NCBI RefSeq assembly: GCF_013302895.1
Contig: NZ_VJOK01000001.1
Span: forward strand, 6,760,463 to 6,824,462
Source: Streptomyces albus subsp. chlorinus
GTDB lineage: Bacteria; Actinomycetota; Actinomycetes; Streptomycetales; Streptomycetaceae
Length of the DNA: 64,000 bases
Direction: 5' to 3'
Below, one piece after another: positions 17,817-26,455 of this stretch. The position numbers were made by a program, and so were the translations under genes. Below the pieces are notes generated by a model. The model worked only from the letters and a program-made list of their open reading frames with translations, ran no database searches and was not told where the DNA came from. The first letter of the stretch is position 1. Every line of letters starts with the position of its first letter.

Positions 17817-19210
17817 GATGGACCTCCCGTCGCCCGGCCGCCGGCCGCGAGCGCCGGGGCGGCGTCCTGCCTGGGCGAGCCGGCGGCCCGCGCCGGACCG
17901 GCCTCGACCTGGCCGGCGACGACCACGCCGACGACCTCGTGCCCGCCGTCCGCACACGCCCCCGCGACACCGGCCAGCTCCTCCGCCGTCCACCTGCCCG
18001 CGCTGACGACGACCAGGGCACCGGACTCGGTACCGCGGTCCGGCACCACCGGCCGCGGCACCGGAACACCCACCACCCGCAGCACGGGGCACGCCCCGTT
18101 CGCCAAGGTGGGGGAAGGAGCACTCCCGGCCTCGGCGGCGAGGTGCCCGGCGGCCCGGCGGGCGATCTCGTCGCCGTCCGGTACGACGACGAGCAACCGC
18201 CGGGCGGCCGGCGCCTGGTCCCGGAGGCGGGCGCACACCCGCCGGTAGCGGATCCGCCTGCCGGCCTCGTCGCCGGACCTCGGCGGCGGCGGCACGTCCC
18301 ACCGCACATCGACACCCAGCAGCCGGCGCAGCCGGGCCCCCGGGCCGCGTCCGTCGGGGCCTCGCGCGCGCCGTTCGCCGGGCACGTCGACGGTGCCCAG
18401 CACCACCGAACCCAGCGCCGTGGCGATCTCCGGTTCGGCGCGCAGGCGGCGGTTCACCCGTGCGGCGACCAGATGGCCGACGACCGCGAGCAGGAAGGAC
18501 AGCAGCGCCCCGGAGAGGACGAGCTGCACCCGCGTCGGCGGCGCCTCCCCGGTCGGCCGGGCCGCGGGCCCCATGACGACCGGGCCGGCCTTCTCGCCCG
18601 CCGGGTCGGCCTGGTCCAGCTTCTTCATGGACTCTTCCAGCGAGGTGCGCAGCTTCTCCAGCGTGGTGCGGGCCTGCACGCTCTCCACCGTCCGCCCCGG
18701 ATCGGCCGCGTCGGCCAGTTCGGTGATGCGGCGGTTGGTCTCCGCCACCTTCTTGCGCAGCGTCTCCTGGCCCGTGACGGCTTCGGGGTCGGTGGTGCCG
18801 CCCGCGATCCGCGTGGCGAAGGCGACGAACTGCTGGGCCACCAGGTCGGACAGCCGCTGTGCGCGCTCAGGGGTCGTCGCCGTCCCCGAGACGCGGATGA
18901 TGTTCCCGTCGGAGGCATCGGCGCTCACCCTGTCCCGCAGCTCGCCGCCGCTGACGTCCGGCCGGCCGAGTGCGGCGGCGGCGCGGTCCAGCACCGCCGA
19001 ACTGGTCGCGATCTGCGCCTGGGTCAGCAGCTCGCGCTCCTCCCACTGCCCCGGCAGCAGAACCGACGCCGACGCCGTGTAGCGAGGCGGGAACAGCACC
19101 GAGGCGCCGTAGCCGACGAGCGCGCCCACCACGGTGAGGACGGCCAGCAGCCGCCAGCGCCGGCGGAGGATCCGTCCGATCGTGACCAGGCGTATGGTGT
19201 CATCGCTCAA
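17813..19210 (-). CDS. Second Wzz-like polysaccharide chain-length protein
   Basis: A 465-residue Wzz-type protein: N-terminal helix (LLAVLTVVGALVGYGASVLF) followed by the typical PPRYTASASVLL, a periplasmic-type domain with Arg/Glu-rich helices, a second helix (VLSGALLSFLLAVVGHLVAA), and a cytoplasmic tail containing LLVVVPDGDEIARRAAGHLA and SGALVVVSAGRWTAEELAG. That tail resembles the BY-kinase fold but lacks a P-loop. The start is a TTG at 19210 that overlaps the glycosyltransferase stop as TTGA; no ATG or GTG gives a better N-terminus. With the gene downstream it forms a two-component co-polymerase, and no active tyrosine kinase is visible nearby. Confidence 0.82.
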   Translation of the reverse strand: MSDDTIRLVTIGRILRRRWRLLAVLTVVGALVGYGASVLFPPRYTASASVLLPGQWEERELLTQAQIATSSAVLDRAAAALGRPDVSGGELRDRVSADASDGNIIRVSGTATTPERAQRLSDLVAQQFVAFATRIAGGTTDPEAVTGQETLRKKVAETNRRITELADAADPGRTVESVQARTTLEKLRTSLEESMKKLDQADPAGEKAGPVVMGPAARPTGEAPPTRVQLVLSGALLSFLLAVVGHLVAARVNRRLRAEPEIATALGSVVLGTVDVPGERRARGPDGRGPGARLRRLLGVDVRWDVPPPPRSGDEAGRRIRYRRVCARLRDQAPAARRLLVVVPDGDEIARRAAGHLAAEAGSAPSPTLANGACPVLRVVGVPVPRPVVPDRGTESGALVVVSAGRWTAEELAGVAGACADGGHEVVGVVVAGQVEAGPARAAGSPRQDAAPALAAGGRATGGPS

Positions 19211-20481
19211 CGGCGGGGCCTCCTCCCCGGCCGGACCGGGGCGCCCTCCGCCACGGGCGCGCGGCCGCGGCAGGCGGCGGCGTAGGCGGCGAGCAGCGCC
19301 CGCTGGGAGTTCCGCCAGGAGAGCTGCCCGCCGATCCGCTCCTGGCCGATCCTGCCCATCCGGGCCCGCTTGCCGGGATCGTCCAGCAACACCGCGATGA
19401 GCTTCGCGAACTGCGCCTCGTCGTTGGCGGGCGCGTAGACGGCGGCGTCACCGGCGGAGACCCGCGCCTCCTTCAGGTCGAACGAGACGATCGGCCGGCC
19501 CATCGCCATGTACTCCAGGACCTTGTTCATGGTCGACACGTCGTTGAGCGGATTGCGCGGGTCGGGGGAGAGGCACACGTCCGCGGTGGACAGGTAGCGC
19601 ACCAGGTCGGCGTCCGGTACGCGCCCGGTGAACCGCACCTGGTCACGCAGCCCGAGCCGCCGCGACAGCTCCACCATCGCGTCGAAGGCGTCACCGGAGC
19701 CGACGAACACCGCGTGCCAGTCGGTACGCCCGACCTCGTCACGCAGCTTCGCGAGGGCGCGCAGGGCGTAGTCGACGCCGTCCTGCGGGCCCATGACGCC
19801 GAGGTAGCACAGCAGATGGGGCTTGCCCCGCTTCAGCTCCGGCTCCGGCGGCACCGGTTGGAACCGCTCGATCGCGGGCGCGCTGCGCACCACGAAGACG
19901 TCCTCGGCGCGTTTGCCGCCCCGGCGCGTCGCGACGTCCCGGTAGCTCTCGTTCGTGGCGAGCACGACGTCCGCCGCCCGGTAGGTCAGCCGCTCCAGCG
20001 CGCACACGGCACGGTGGAGCAGGTCCTCACCCCGGCCGAACCGGGAGAGGTACAGCTCGGGCACCAGGTCGTGCTGGTCGAAGACGAACCGCGCGCCGCG
20101 CCGCTTGAGCCACAGTGCCGGCAGGAACAGCAGGTCGGGCGGGTTGCAGGCGTGGACCACATCAACCGGGCCGACCCTGCGGGCCAGCCGGGCCGTGTGC
20201 CACAACGCCGAGCCGTACTCCCGCAGATAGCCGGCCGGCCCTCCGGTGGCCGCGCGCAACGGGTAGCGGTGGATCCGCACCCCGTCGATCTCCGCCTCCG
20301 GCTCCGTGTCCCGCTTGGTCCCGCGGGGGCAGATGACGTGCACCGTCCATCCCGCGTCGCGCAGCGTCGTGCACTCCTGCCACACCCGCCGGTCGAACGG
20401 CACCGACAGGTTCTCCACCAGGATCAGCGCGCGCCGCCCCGGCCGCCCGCCGCCCGCCGCGTCACCAGGCAAGGCCCACAT
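19207..20481 (-). CDS. Glycosyltransferase family 4
   Basis: A 424-residue GT-B glycosyltransferase. It opens with LILVENLSVPFDRRVWQECTTL, typical of GT4/WbuB-like enzymes, then FDQHDLVPELYLSRFG. The donor domain contains LLCYLGVMGPQDGVDYALRA, the ADVCLSPDPRNPLNDVSTMN segment and the EYMAMGRPIVSFDLKEARV region. It probably adds the second sugar after the polyprenyl-phosphate sugar transferase. The ATG at 20481 lies inside the end of the dehydrogenase gene (20-base overlap); an in-frame TTG at 20472 is an alternative. The sugar donor is unknown, but GDP-mannuronate made by the neighbouring enzyme is a reasonable candidate. Confidence 0.88.
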   Translation of the reverse strand: MWALPGDAAGGGRPGRRALILVENLSVPFDRRVWQECTTLRDAGWTVHVICPRGTKRDTEPEAEIDGVRIHRYPLRAATGGPAGYLREYGSALWHTARLARRVGPVDVVHACNPPDLLFLPALWLKRRGARFVFDQHDLVPELYLSRFGRGEDLLHRAVCALERLTYRAADVVLATNESYRDVATRRGGKRAEDVFVVRSAPAIERFQPVPPEPELKRGKPHLLCYLGVMGPQDGVDYALRALAKLRDEVGRTDWHAVFVGSGDAFDAMVELSRRLGLRDQVRFTGRVPDADLVRYLSTADVCLSPDPRNPLNDVSTMNKVLEYMAMGRPIVSFDLKEARVSAGDAAVYAPANDEAQFAKLIAVLLDDPGKRARMGRIGQERIGGQLSWRNSQRALLAAYAAACRGRAPVAEGAPVRPGRRPRR

Positions 20482-21778
20482 ACCCCGGCTCGGCCCGGCG
20501 CGCCTCGGCGTCGGGAAGGCGGACGAGGTCGATCAGCACCGGGCCGCCGCCATGGGGCAGCGCCGCGAGCACGCCGGGATCCCTGGTGCCGATCAGGCAC
20601 ACCTCGGCGTGTTCGAGGACCTCGTCCACGGAGTCCGCGAGCAGTTGCGTCAGGTGCGGCAGCCGGGTCTCGATGTACTCCCGGTTCGCGCCGAGCAGCC
20701 GGGAGAGGCTCACGTTCGCGTCGTAGATCTTCAGGTCGTACCCCTTGCCGAAGAGCCTCTCCGCCAGCTCGACGAGCGGGCTCTCACGGAGGTCGTCGGT
20801 GCCGGGTTTGAAGGACAGCCCCAGCAGGCCCGCCCGGCGTTTGCCGGTGCGCTCGACCAGCTCCACCGCGCGCTGCAGATGCGCGGAGTTGGACGGCAGC
20901 ACGTGGGCGAGGATGGGCACCGAGACATCGGCCCGCTGCGCCGCGTGGACCAGGCTGCGCAGGTCCTTGGGCAGGCACGAGCCGCCGAAGGCGAAGCCGG
21001 GCCGCAGATAGGCGGAGCTGATGTTCAGCTTGCGGTCGGCCAGGAACACGTCCATCACCTGGTGCGAGTCCACCCCGAGCGCCTGGCACACCGCGCCCAG
21101 CTCGTTCGCGAAGCCGATCTTGAGGCCGTGGAACGCGTTGTCCGCGTACTTGATCGCCTCGGCCGTCGGGACCGGCACCCGGAAGACCTCACCGGGCAGT
21201 CCGTCGTACAGCGCCCTCACCGCGTCACCGCTCGCCGCGTCCAGCTCCCCGATGACGGTCTTGGGCGGGTCGAAGAAGTCCCGCACGCTGGTGCCCTCGC
21301 GCAGGAACTCCGGGTTGACCGCGACCCCGACGTCCACCCCGGCCGTCCCGCCGACGTACTTCTCCAGGATCGGCACCAGCAGGTTCAGGCAGGTGCCCGG
21401 CAGCATGGTGCTGCGGAACACGACGGTGTGCCGCCCGCCCCGCTCGGCCAGCGCCGCGCCGATCTGCTCGGTGACCCGCTCCAGATACGCGGTGCACAGG
21501 CTGCCGTTGGGCTCCGACGGCGTGCCCACGCAGACCAGCGACACCTGGCTGTCCGCGAGCGCCTCCCGGACGTCACCGGTGGCCCGTAACGCCCCGGTCC
21601 GCACCACCTCGGTGATCAGCTCGCCGATCCGCTCCTCCACCACCGGGGCCCTGCCCTCGTTGACCAGGTCGACCTTCACCTGGTTCACGTCCACCCCGAC
21701 GACCTCGTGCCCCATGCCGGCCAGGCACGCGGCCGACACACAGCCCACGTAGCCGAGCCCGAAAACGCTGACCCTCAT
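20462..21778 (-). CDS. AlgD-like GDP-mannose 6-dehydrogenase (nucleotide-sugar dehydrogenase)
   Basis: A 438-residue UDP-glucose/GDP-mannose dehydrogenase. The NAD site G7-x-G9-x2-G12 sits in FGLGYVG. NPEFLREG is at 155-162, K210/N214 are in the EAIKYADNAFHGLKIGF region, and the thioester Cys is C268 in FAFGGSCLPKD. Compared from memory with Pseudomonas AlgD, residue numbering is identical around K210, N214 and C268, and the C-terminal REYIETRLPHLTQLL segment also follows AlgD rather than UDP-glucose dehydrogenase. The reaction would be GDP-mannose to GDP-mannuronate with two NAD+. It supplies an acidic sugar for the polymer. UDP-glucose as substrate is not excluded by sequence alone. Confidence 0.88.
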   Translation of the reverse strand: MRVSVFGLGYVGCVSAACLAGMGHEVVGVDVNQVKVDLVNEGRAPVVEERIGELITEVVRTGALRATGDVREALADSQVSLVCVGTPSEPNGSLCTAYLERVTEQIGAALAERGGRHTVVFRSTMLPGTCLNLLVPILEKYVGGTAGVDVGVAVNPEFLREGTSVRDFFDPPKTVIGELDAASGDAVRALYDGLPGEVFRVPVPTAEAIKYADNAFHGLKIGFANELGAVCQALGVDSHQVMDVFLADRKLNISSAYLRPGFAFGGSCLPKDLRSLVHAAQRADVSVPILAHVLPSNSAHLQRAVELVERTGKRRAGLLGLSFKPGTDDLRESPLVELAERLFGKGYDLKIYDANVSLSRLLGANREYIETRLPHLTQLLADSVDEVLEHAEVCLIGTRDPGVLAALPHGGGPVLIDLVRLPDAEARRAEPGYVGLAW

Positions 21779-21851
21779 GACCCGTCCCTCCCCCCGGGCA
21801 GGCCCTTGTGGCCTGCCGCCCCTGCTCCGGCCGGACGACGATCTCCGCGCA

Positions 21852-23267
21852 TCAATAGGCCCCCTGTCCCTGGAGCACCGCCCGCAGCGTCTTCCACAAG
21901 ATCACCGTGTCCAGGGCGAGCGACCAGTCCTCCACGTACCGCAGGTCCAGGCGGACCGCCTCCTCCCACGGCAGATCGCTGCGTCCGCTGATCTGCCACA
22001 GGCCCGTGAGCCCTGGCTTGACCAGCAGGCGCCGCCGGATGTCCGGACCGTAGGCGGCGGACTCCTCCGGCAGCGGAGGCCGCGGACCCACCAGCGACAT
22101 GGACCCGGTGAGTACGTTGAAGAGCTGCGGCAGTTCGTCGAGCGAATAGCGGCGCAGCACGGCTCCCACCCGGGTCACCCTGGGGTCCCGGCGGAGCTTG
22201 AACAGCAGACCTGCGCCCTCGTTGCGGTCGGCCAGTTCGGCGCGCGCCCGGTCGGCCCCGGCGACCATGGTGCGGAACTTGAAGAGGGTGAACTCGCGGC
22301 CGCCCTTGCCGACCCTGCGCTGGCGGTAGAACGCCCCGCCCCGGCTGTCGGCCAGCACGAGCAGCCCGACCAGCACCATCAGCGGCGCGAACAGCACCAG
22401 CAGGATCGCCGCGCCCAACCGGTCGACCACCTCCTTGACCGCCCGGCGGACCCCGGTGAAGGCGGGCATGCTGACCCGCAGCAGCGGTATCCCGAGCACC
22501 GCGTCGACATGCAGCCGCGGTCCTGCCACCTCCATCAGCACGGGGGCCACCACCATCTCCGCCTCGCTGCCCTCCAGATTCCAGGCCAGCCGCTGCAACT
22601 GCTCCGGTGACCAGTGCGGGTCCGGTGTGACCGCGACGACGCGGTAGCCGTCGCGGCGCACGTGCCCGGCCAGGTCGGCCAGCCGGCCGACGACCGGCAC
22701 CCCGTCCAGCTGGTCGCCGTCGAGTCCGCGGCCGTCCGGCGTGCACACCGCCTCCACCCGCCAGCCCAGGTGCGGGAACTTGCGGACCCGGGTGATCAGG
22801 TCCCGCACGGTGCCCGGGCTCCCGGCGGCGAGCACCGGTCTCAGACACCGCCCTTCCTTCCGCTGCCTGTGCAGCCGAAGGCGCAGCAGATAGCGCGCGG
22901 TCATGGTGATGAGTGCGATCGCGGGGATCGCGACGAAGATCCAGAGCTTGATGTTGCGCGAGGTGAGGGCGATCCCGCCGAGCGCCAGCACCACGGCCGC
23001 CATGAACAGCGAGCGCCCGAGCCGGCGGAACTCCTCGGCGCCCTGGCCCAGCACGGCCGGCACCCACGCCCGGCTCACCGCCAGCGCGCCCAGCACCAGC
23101 AGTTCGGTGCCGATCGCGAGAATGCCCCACTTCTCATGCCAGTTGGCCGCGTCACGGGCCCCGAAGAAGATGCCTGTCGCCGCCACCACGAAGGCGGTGA
23201 CCAGGGTGTCACTGGTGATCACGGTACGGCGGTACCGCTGCTCCCAGTCGTTCGCGGTGCGGTTCAT
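21852..23267 (-). CDS. Polyprenyl glycosylphosphotransferase (initiating sugar transferase)
   Basis: A 471-residue protein and the first gene of the operon. Several N-terminal helices lead into a CoA-binding-like domain, then a membrane helix (LGAAILLVLFAPLMVLVGLL) and the bacterial sugar transferase domain with FTLFKFRTMV, SLDELPQLFNVL, SLVGPRPPLPEE and KPGLTGLWQISGRS. It loads the first sugar-1-phosphate on polyprenyl phosphate and so starts repeat-unit assembly. The ATG at 23267 is preceded by GGACAGGGCG. The frame stays open upstream to ATGs at 23492 and 23525 through an Arg/Gly/Pro-rich, in-frame repeated segment, and a GTG at 23330 is also possible, so the start is uncertain. The next gene begins 73 bases on. 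Confidence 0.88.
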   Translation of the reverse strand: MNRTANDWEQRYRRTVITSDTLVTAFVVAATGIFFGARDAANWHEKWGILAIGTELLVLGALAVSRAWVPAVLGQGAEEFRRLGRSLFMAAVVLALGGIALTSRNIKLWIFVAIPAIALITMTARYLLRLRLHRQRKEGRCLRPVLAAGSPGTVRDLITRVRKFPHLGWRVEAVCTPDGRGLDGDQLDGVPVVGRLADLAGHVRRDGYRVVAVTPDPHWSPEQLQRLAWNLEGSEAEMVVAPVLMEVAGPRLHVDAVLGIPLLRVSMPAFTGVRRAVKEVVDRLGAAILLVLFAPLMVLVGLLVLADSRGGAFYRQRRVGKGGREFTLFKFRTMVAGADRARAELADRNEGAGLLFKLRRDPRVTRVGAVLRRYSLDELPQLFNVLTGSMSLVGPRPPLPEESAAYGPDIRRRLLVKPGLTGLWQISGRSDLPWEEAVRLDLRYVEDWSLALDTVILWKTLRAVLQGQGAY

Positions 23268-24219
23268 CGCCCTGTCCGCCAGACGTTTGTCCGCCGACGG
23301 TAACGGGCTGACTAACCCCCCCTTTTGCACGGCACCCCCCGTACCGGAAGTGGTGCGACATGTGCGCCCAGCACTGTTCCTCCCCCCGGGGAGGCCCCCG
23401 CCCCCCGCAGCGTTCCTCCCCACGGGGGGCCTCCGCCCCCGCGCCGCGCTGTTCCTCCCCGGCGGAACGCCCACGCCCCCCGCGCACGACATCCCGGATC
23501 CGCCGACGCCACGTGGACAGCCCACCCCGGCGGCAGGGCATGCGCATGCCCCGCCGGTTCTCCCAAGGTGCTCGCACCCGTCGAAACCCCGGTGCTCCCC
23601 GCACCCGAGGCCCCTCCGGGCTCCGAGAAGCGATCACGCCACGTGTGGTGACCGGGGTGTGACCGCTGGCTGTTCGTAGCGCTGGACCTGAAGATCAATG
23701 GTGGTCGCTTCGGGCCCGAACGGCTGAAGCACGGTCAATCTAGACCATCGGGACCGGTATGAAGAGAGTATGTGTGGAATTTGTGCCCAAGCTTTGGGAG
23801 TTGTTTCATCGAATGATGACCATCCGCGGACGCCCCGGCACCGCCCGGCACCCCGACGGCCCACCCGTCGCGGCGGTGACCCCCGCCGTTCGCGCAGTAC
23901 GGAGGGCTGATCCGCGCGCCATACGGTGACCCCGGCCCAGGCACGGGGGAAGAGGCACGGGCGGGCCAGCCGGTGATCACCACTCGGACCGACCTGCTCG
24001 ATCCTGTGCGGCTCACACGCCGCCCCGCCCCCAGAGCGCCGGGTCCGAGCCGCGCGTCGCGCCCCTGCTGAGGCGGCAGTCAGCCGTCCCGAGGGGGCGT
24101 TCCGGGGTCACCGGGCCGTCTCGTCGAGTGACAGCACTCCGCGGCTGACGCAGGGTCCGACCGACTGAGCACGCACCACTACGGCAGCTGTCGGACGCGA
24201 GTGCGACACTCACCGTTCC
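23268..24219. promoter_or_regulatory. Leader/promoter region of the polysaccharide operon, no confident gene
   Basis: This 950-base stretch lies between the leftward operon and a rightward hypothetical gene. Positions about 23690-23830 are clearly less GC-rich than their surroundings and include TTGACC on the minus strand near 23737, so the operon promoter is probably here; no convincing -10 could be paired with it. Short open frames exist but none shows family features. Positions 23376-23487 hold the repeat listed separately. Confidence 0.4.
23376..23487. repeat. Three-unit imperfect tandem repeat, period 36-39 bases
   Basis: Units begin at 23376, 23412 and 23451, each with GTTCCTCCCC followed by a G-run and a C-rich tail. 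Unit lengths of 36 and 39 bases are multiples of three, and on the minus strand they are in frame with the sugar transferase, encoding repeated PPGRNSA-like peptides. The units also contain self-complementary CCCC/GGGG tracts that could fold in a leader RNA. Confidence 0.7.
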
Positions 24220-25110
24220 ATGACGACAACACCGCGCTGGACCGACGACCTGTTCCCCTTCCCGACCCCGCCCGCACTCGCCACGGTGATCGATGTCGCC
24301 TGGGAGGAGGGATTCCTCGAGACGGACCTGTACGAGGAGGGCCTGTACGACGCGTTCCGTGTGCAGACCAGCTCCGCCCTGCCGTTCGACCTGTGTGAGG
24401 CACCCCTCGCGCCCCAGGGGTGGGAGGACTGCTACGCGGGGGAGGTGTTCCGTCGGCACCACGTACCGTTCATGTCAGTACCGGAACTTCTCCCCTTCGC
24501 GGACCTGGGCAACGGCACCTGCGTCGGATGGGTGGTCCCCGCGCCGGAGCTCGGGCGCACCGACCATCCCGTGGCCTCCTTCGGCCACAAGGACCCGGGC
24601 ATCATAGGCCGGAACACCCTGGACGGCCTCACCTTCCTGCTCGCCCTCGCCCTGCGCAACGGGGGAGAGCGCCGCCGCGCCCAGGTGGCACGGCTGTCCG
24701 CCGTGCTCGGCGTCCATCCCACCCCGGACCACGGGGTGGGCCCCGACGGCGGCGACGTGGAGGTTCCGCTCGATCTGGCGACGCCGGCCGGCTGGCGCCA
24801 CGAGCCCGACCCGTCCGGCACCGGCATCGGCGTCCTCGCACCGGATGACGCCTTCGCCGGCGAGTACCCGGCCTTCACCGGGGAGACGGACACCATCCTG
24901 GCCGACGCCTCCCGGATGCTCGACGCGGGCCACCCTGCGAGCGCCCTTCTGGGGCTCACCGCCGCCTACCACGAGGACGAGCAGCGCCTTCCCGCACTCC
25001 ACCCCCTGTGGGCCCGCGCCTACGACGATCTCGGCCGTACGCTGCTCCGCGATCGTCTCGACGCCATGCTGGAGGACCATCGACGCCGGAGTGCGCTCCA
25101 CCGCGGCTGA
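24220..25110 (+). CDS. Hypothetical protein, weakly SUKH (SMI1/KNR4)-like
   Basis: A 296-residue soluble protein with strong GC codon bias, so probably a real gene. It is acidic at the N-terminus (VAWEEGFLETDLYEEGLYD). A central segment, LPFADLGNGTCVGWVVP, then a polar loop and NTLDGLTFLLALAL, resembles the strand-turn-helix order of SUKH proteins, but the match is too weak to assign. A C-terminal helical part (ADASRMLDAGHPASALLGL) looks tetratricopeptide-like. No signal peptide or membrane segment is seen. Its 3' end overlaps the convergent AraC remnant by 91 bases. The function is unknown. Confidence 0.6.
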   Translation: MTTTPRWTDDLFPFPTPPALATVIDVAWEEGFLETDLYEEGLYDAFRVQTSSALPFDLCEAPLAPQGWEDCYAGEVFRRHHVPFMSVPELLPFADLGNGTCVGWVVPAPELGRTDHPVASFGHKDPGIIGRNTLDGLTFLLALALRNGGERRRAQVARLSAVLGVHPTPDHGVGPDGGDVEVPLDLATPAGWRHEPDPSGTGIGVLAPDDAFAGEYPAFTGETDTILADASRMLDAGHPASALLGLTAAYHEDEQRLPALHPLWARAYDDLGRTLLRDRLDAMLEDHRRRSALHRG

Positions 25111-25924
25111 GTTCGATGTTCCGTGGGACGGGAGGGAGAGCCCTCAAGGTCACTCTCCCGCATCGCGCGGGCCCGGGGACTGCCCGCGGACGCTTTCGGG
25201 CGAAGGATCCCCGACGGGGTGCGGCCTGCGTGGGTCCGCGCCGTGCGCGTGAGGTGCGCCTGGTCGGCGAAGCCCGCGAAAGCGGCCGCACAGGCCGCGG
25301 ATTCGGCCGGTGGTTCGGCCATGGCGGCGTGTAGCACGGCCCACAGGGGCAGCCGTGGAAGGGGTACCTCCACCCCGTCACGGACGGGCATGCGCAACCG
25401 CGACGGGGAGAGCCCTACCCGGACGGCGACCGCGCCGACCCTGGGGGTGGATCCGGCGCGGGTGACCTGCCGTACCGCGTGGGCGACCCGGGGATCGAGC
25501 GGGGCGCTCCCTCCGGCGAGCCTCCTCAGCTCGGCACGGGCCGCGTCCAGGTCGGCGCCGGGACCGGGGCGACCGAGAGCCGCGAGCACGCGCCTGGGCG
25601 CGGTCTCGTCCAGGGCCGCTGGGCCGGTGCCGAGCGCCCGTTCCCACGGGTCCAGGAAGAGGACGACGTAGGCCGGGGACACGGTGCAGGTGTGTGCCGG
25701 CTGCGGCGGCACGACCACACCGGTCGCGGCGGCGGTGCGGTCACCCACGTAGCCGACCTCGGCACCGCCGCCGGGTGCGAGCACGATCTTCCAGCCGGGT
25801 GCCGGTGGGGGTGCAGCCGGAAGGAGCATGACTCGGCGAACTTCGTCGCCGCCGGGCCGGTTGCGAAGTGCAGACGGCGATCGTTTCGTTCAAGCGTCCA
25901 CGCCCCGGTCGGCGGCACCGTCAT
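25020..25924 (-). pseudogene. AraC-family regulator, apparently frameshifted
   Basis: Two reading frames together give one AraC regulator. From ATG 25924 the first frame encodes a cupin-type sensor start (TERNDRR-like, ending LHPHRHPA). From about 25795 the sense continues in another frame as WKIVLAPGG, VVVPPQPAHTC and LFLDPWERAL, then a C-terminal helix-turn-helix part (AVAVRVGLSPSRLR, GFADQAHLTRTARTHAGRTPSGI). One missing base near 25794-25797 in the CCAGCCGGG stretch explains the split. The second frame alone is open from ATG 25829. The C-terminal frame also lacks a stop where the family normally ends and runs 91 bases into the convergent gene. Decay or a base-calling error are both possible. 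Confidence 0.6.
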
Positions 25925-25927
25925 GGC

Positions 25928-26361
25928 GTGAAGGCTACGGCGGCCGTCGCACTGGCGGCCTTCCTGGTGTGCACCGGTGCCGGGCACTTCGTGTGCGCGG
26001 ACCACGTCCGCGGGCTGGTCCCTTCCTGGTCGGATCACGCACGAGCGCTGGTCGCTGCGGGCGGGGTCGCCCTGATCGTCGACAGCGTGCTCCTCTCCTC
26101 GTCGCACCGCCGAGCCGAGCGGCAGGCGGATGGATCGCCGCGGTGATGATCCCGGCCTTCGTCGTCGCGCACCTCAACGGGCCGGCCCGGGCCGTGCGCG
26201 ACCCGGCCCGACGACCGCTCCACGAAAGGCCGTCCGCGCGACCGAGCCCGCGTCGGCCTGTGGGCGGAACGGCTCGATGCCGAAGAAACCGCTGGCGGCA
26301 AGTACTCGGCGGATGCGCGTTGCGGATCCCGTCGAGCGAGTGGCGCGCTGCTCAGACGTGA
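25928..26361 (+). pseudogene. DoxX-like membrane protein remnant, frame-split
   Basis: From a GTG at 25928 one frame encodes a helix and FLVCTGAGHFVCADHVRGLV, then LVAAGGVALIVDSVLL, resembling the GxxHFxxP and SG-helix pattern of small DoxX-type membrane proteins. It stops at about 26146. A last helix of the expected kind (GGWIAAVMIPAFVVAHLN) continues in a different frame from about 26115. The tail after 26200 looks non-coding. The start is only 3 bases from the divergent AraC start. The assignment is weak, and the stretch from about 26200 to 26455 holds no other gene. Confidence 0.35.
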
Positions 26362-26455
26362 CCGGCAGGGGCTCCGACGGATGAGAAGGGGGGCCGACGA
26401 GGGGCGGGTGCTGCCGGAGCCGGTGCCGAGGGTGGGGGCGAGGCCGGGGGAACCG

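Noticed and set aside
23634-24016. Short minus-strand peptides in the AT-rich leader, such as one starting MKQLPKLGHKFHTYSLH
   Set aside because: No ribosome binding site or precursor-like neighbour gene (no modifying enzyme), so a leader or lanthipeptide-type peptide is not supported.
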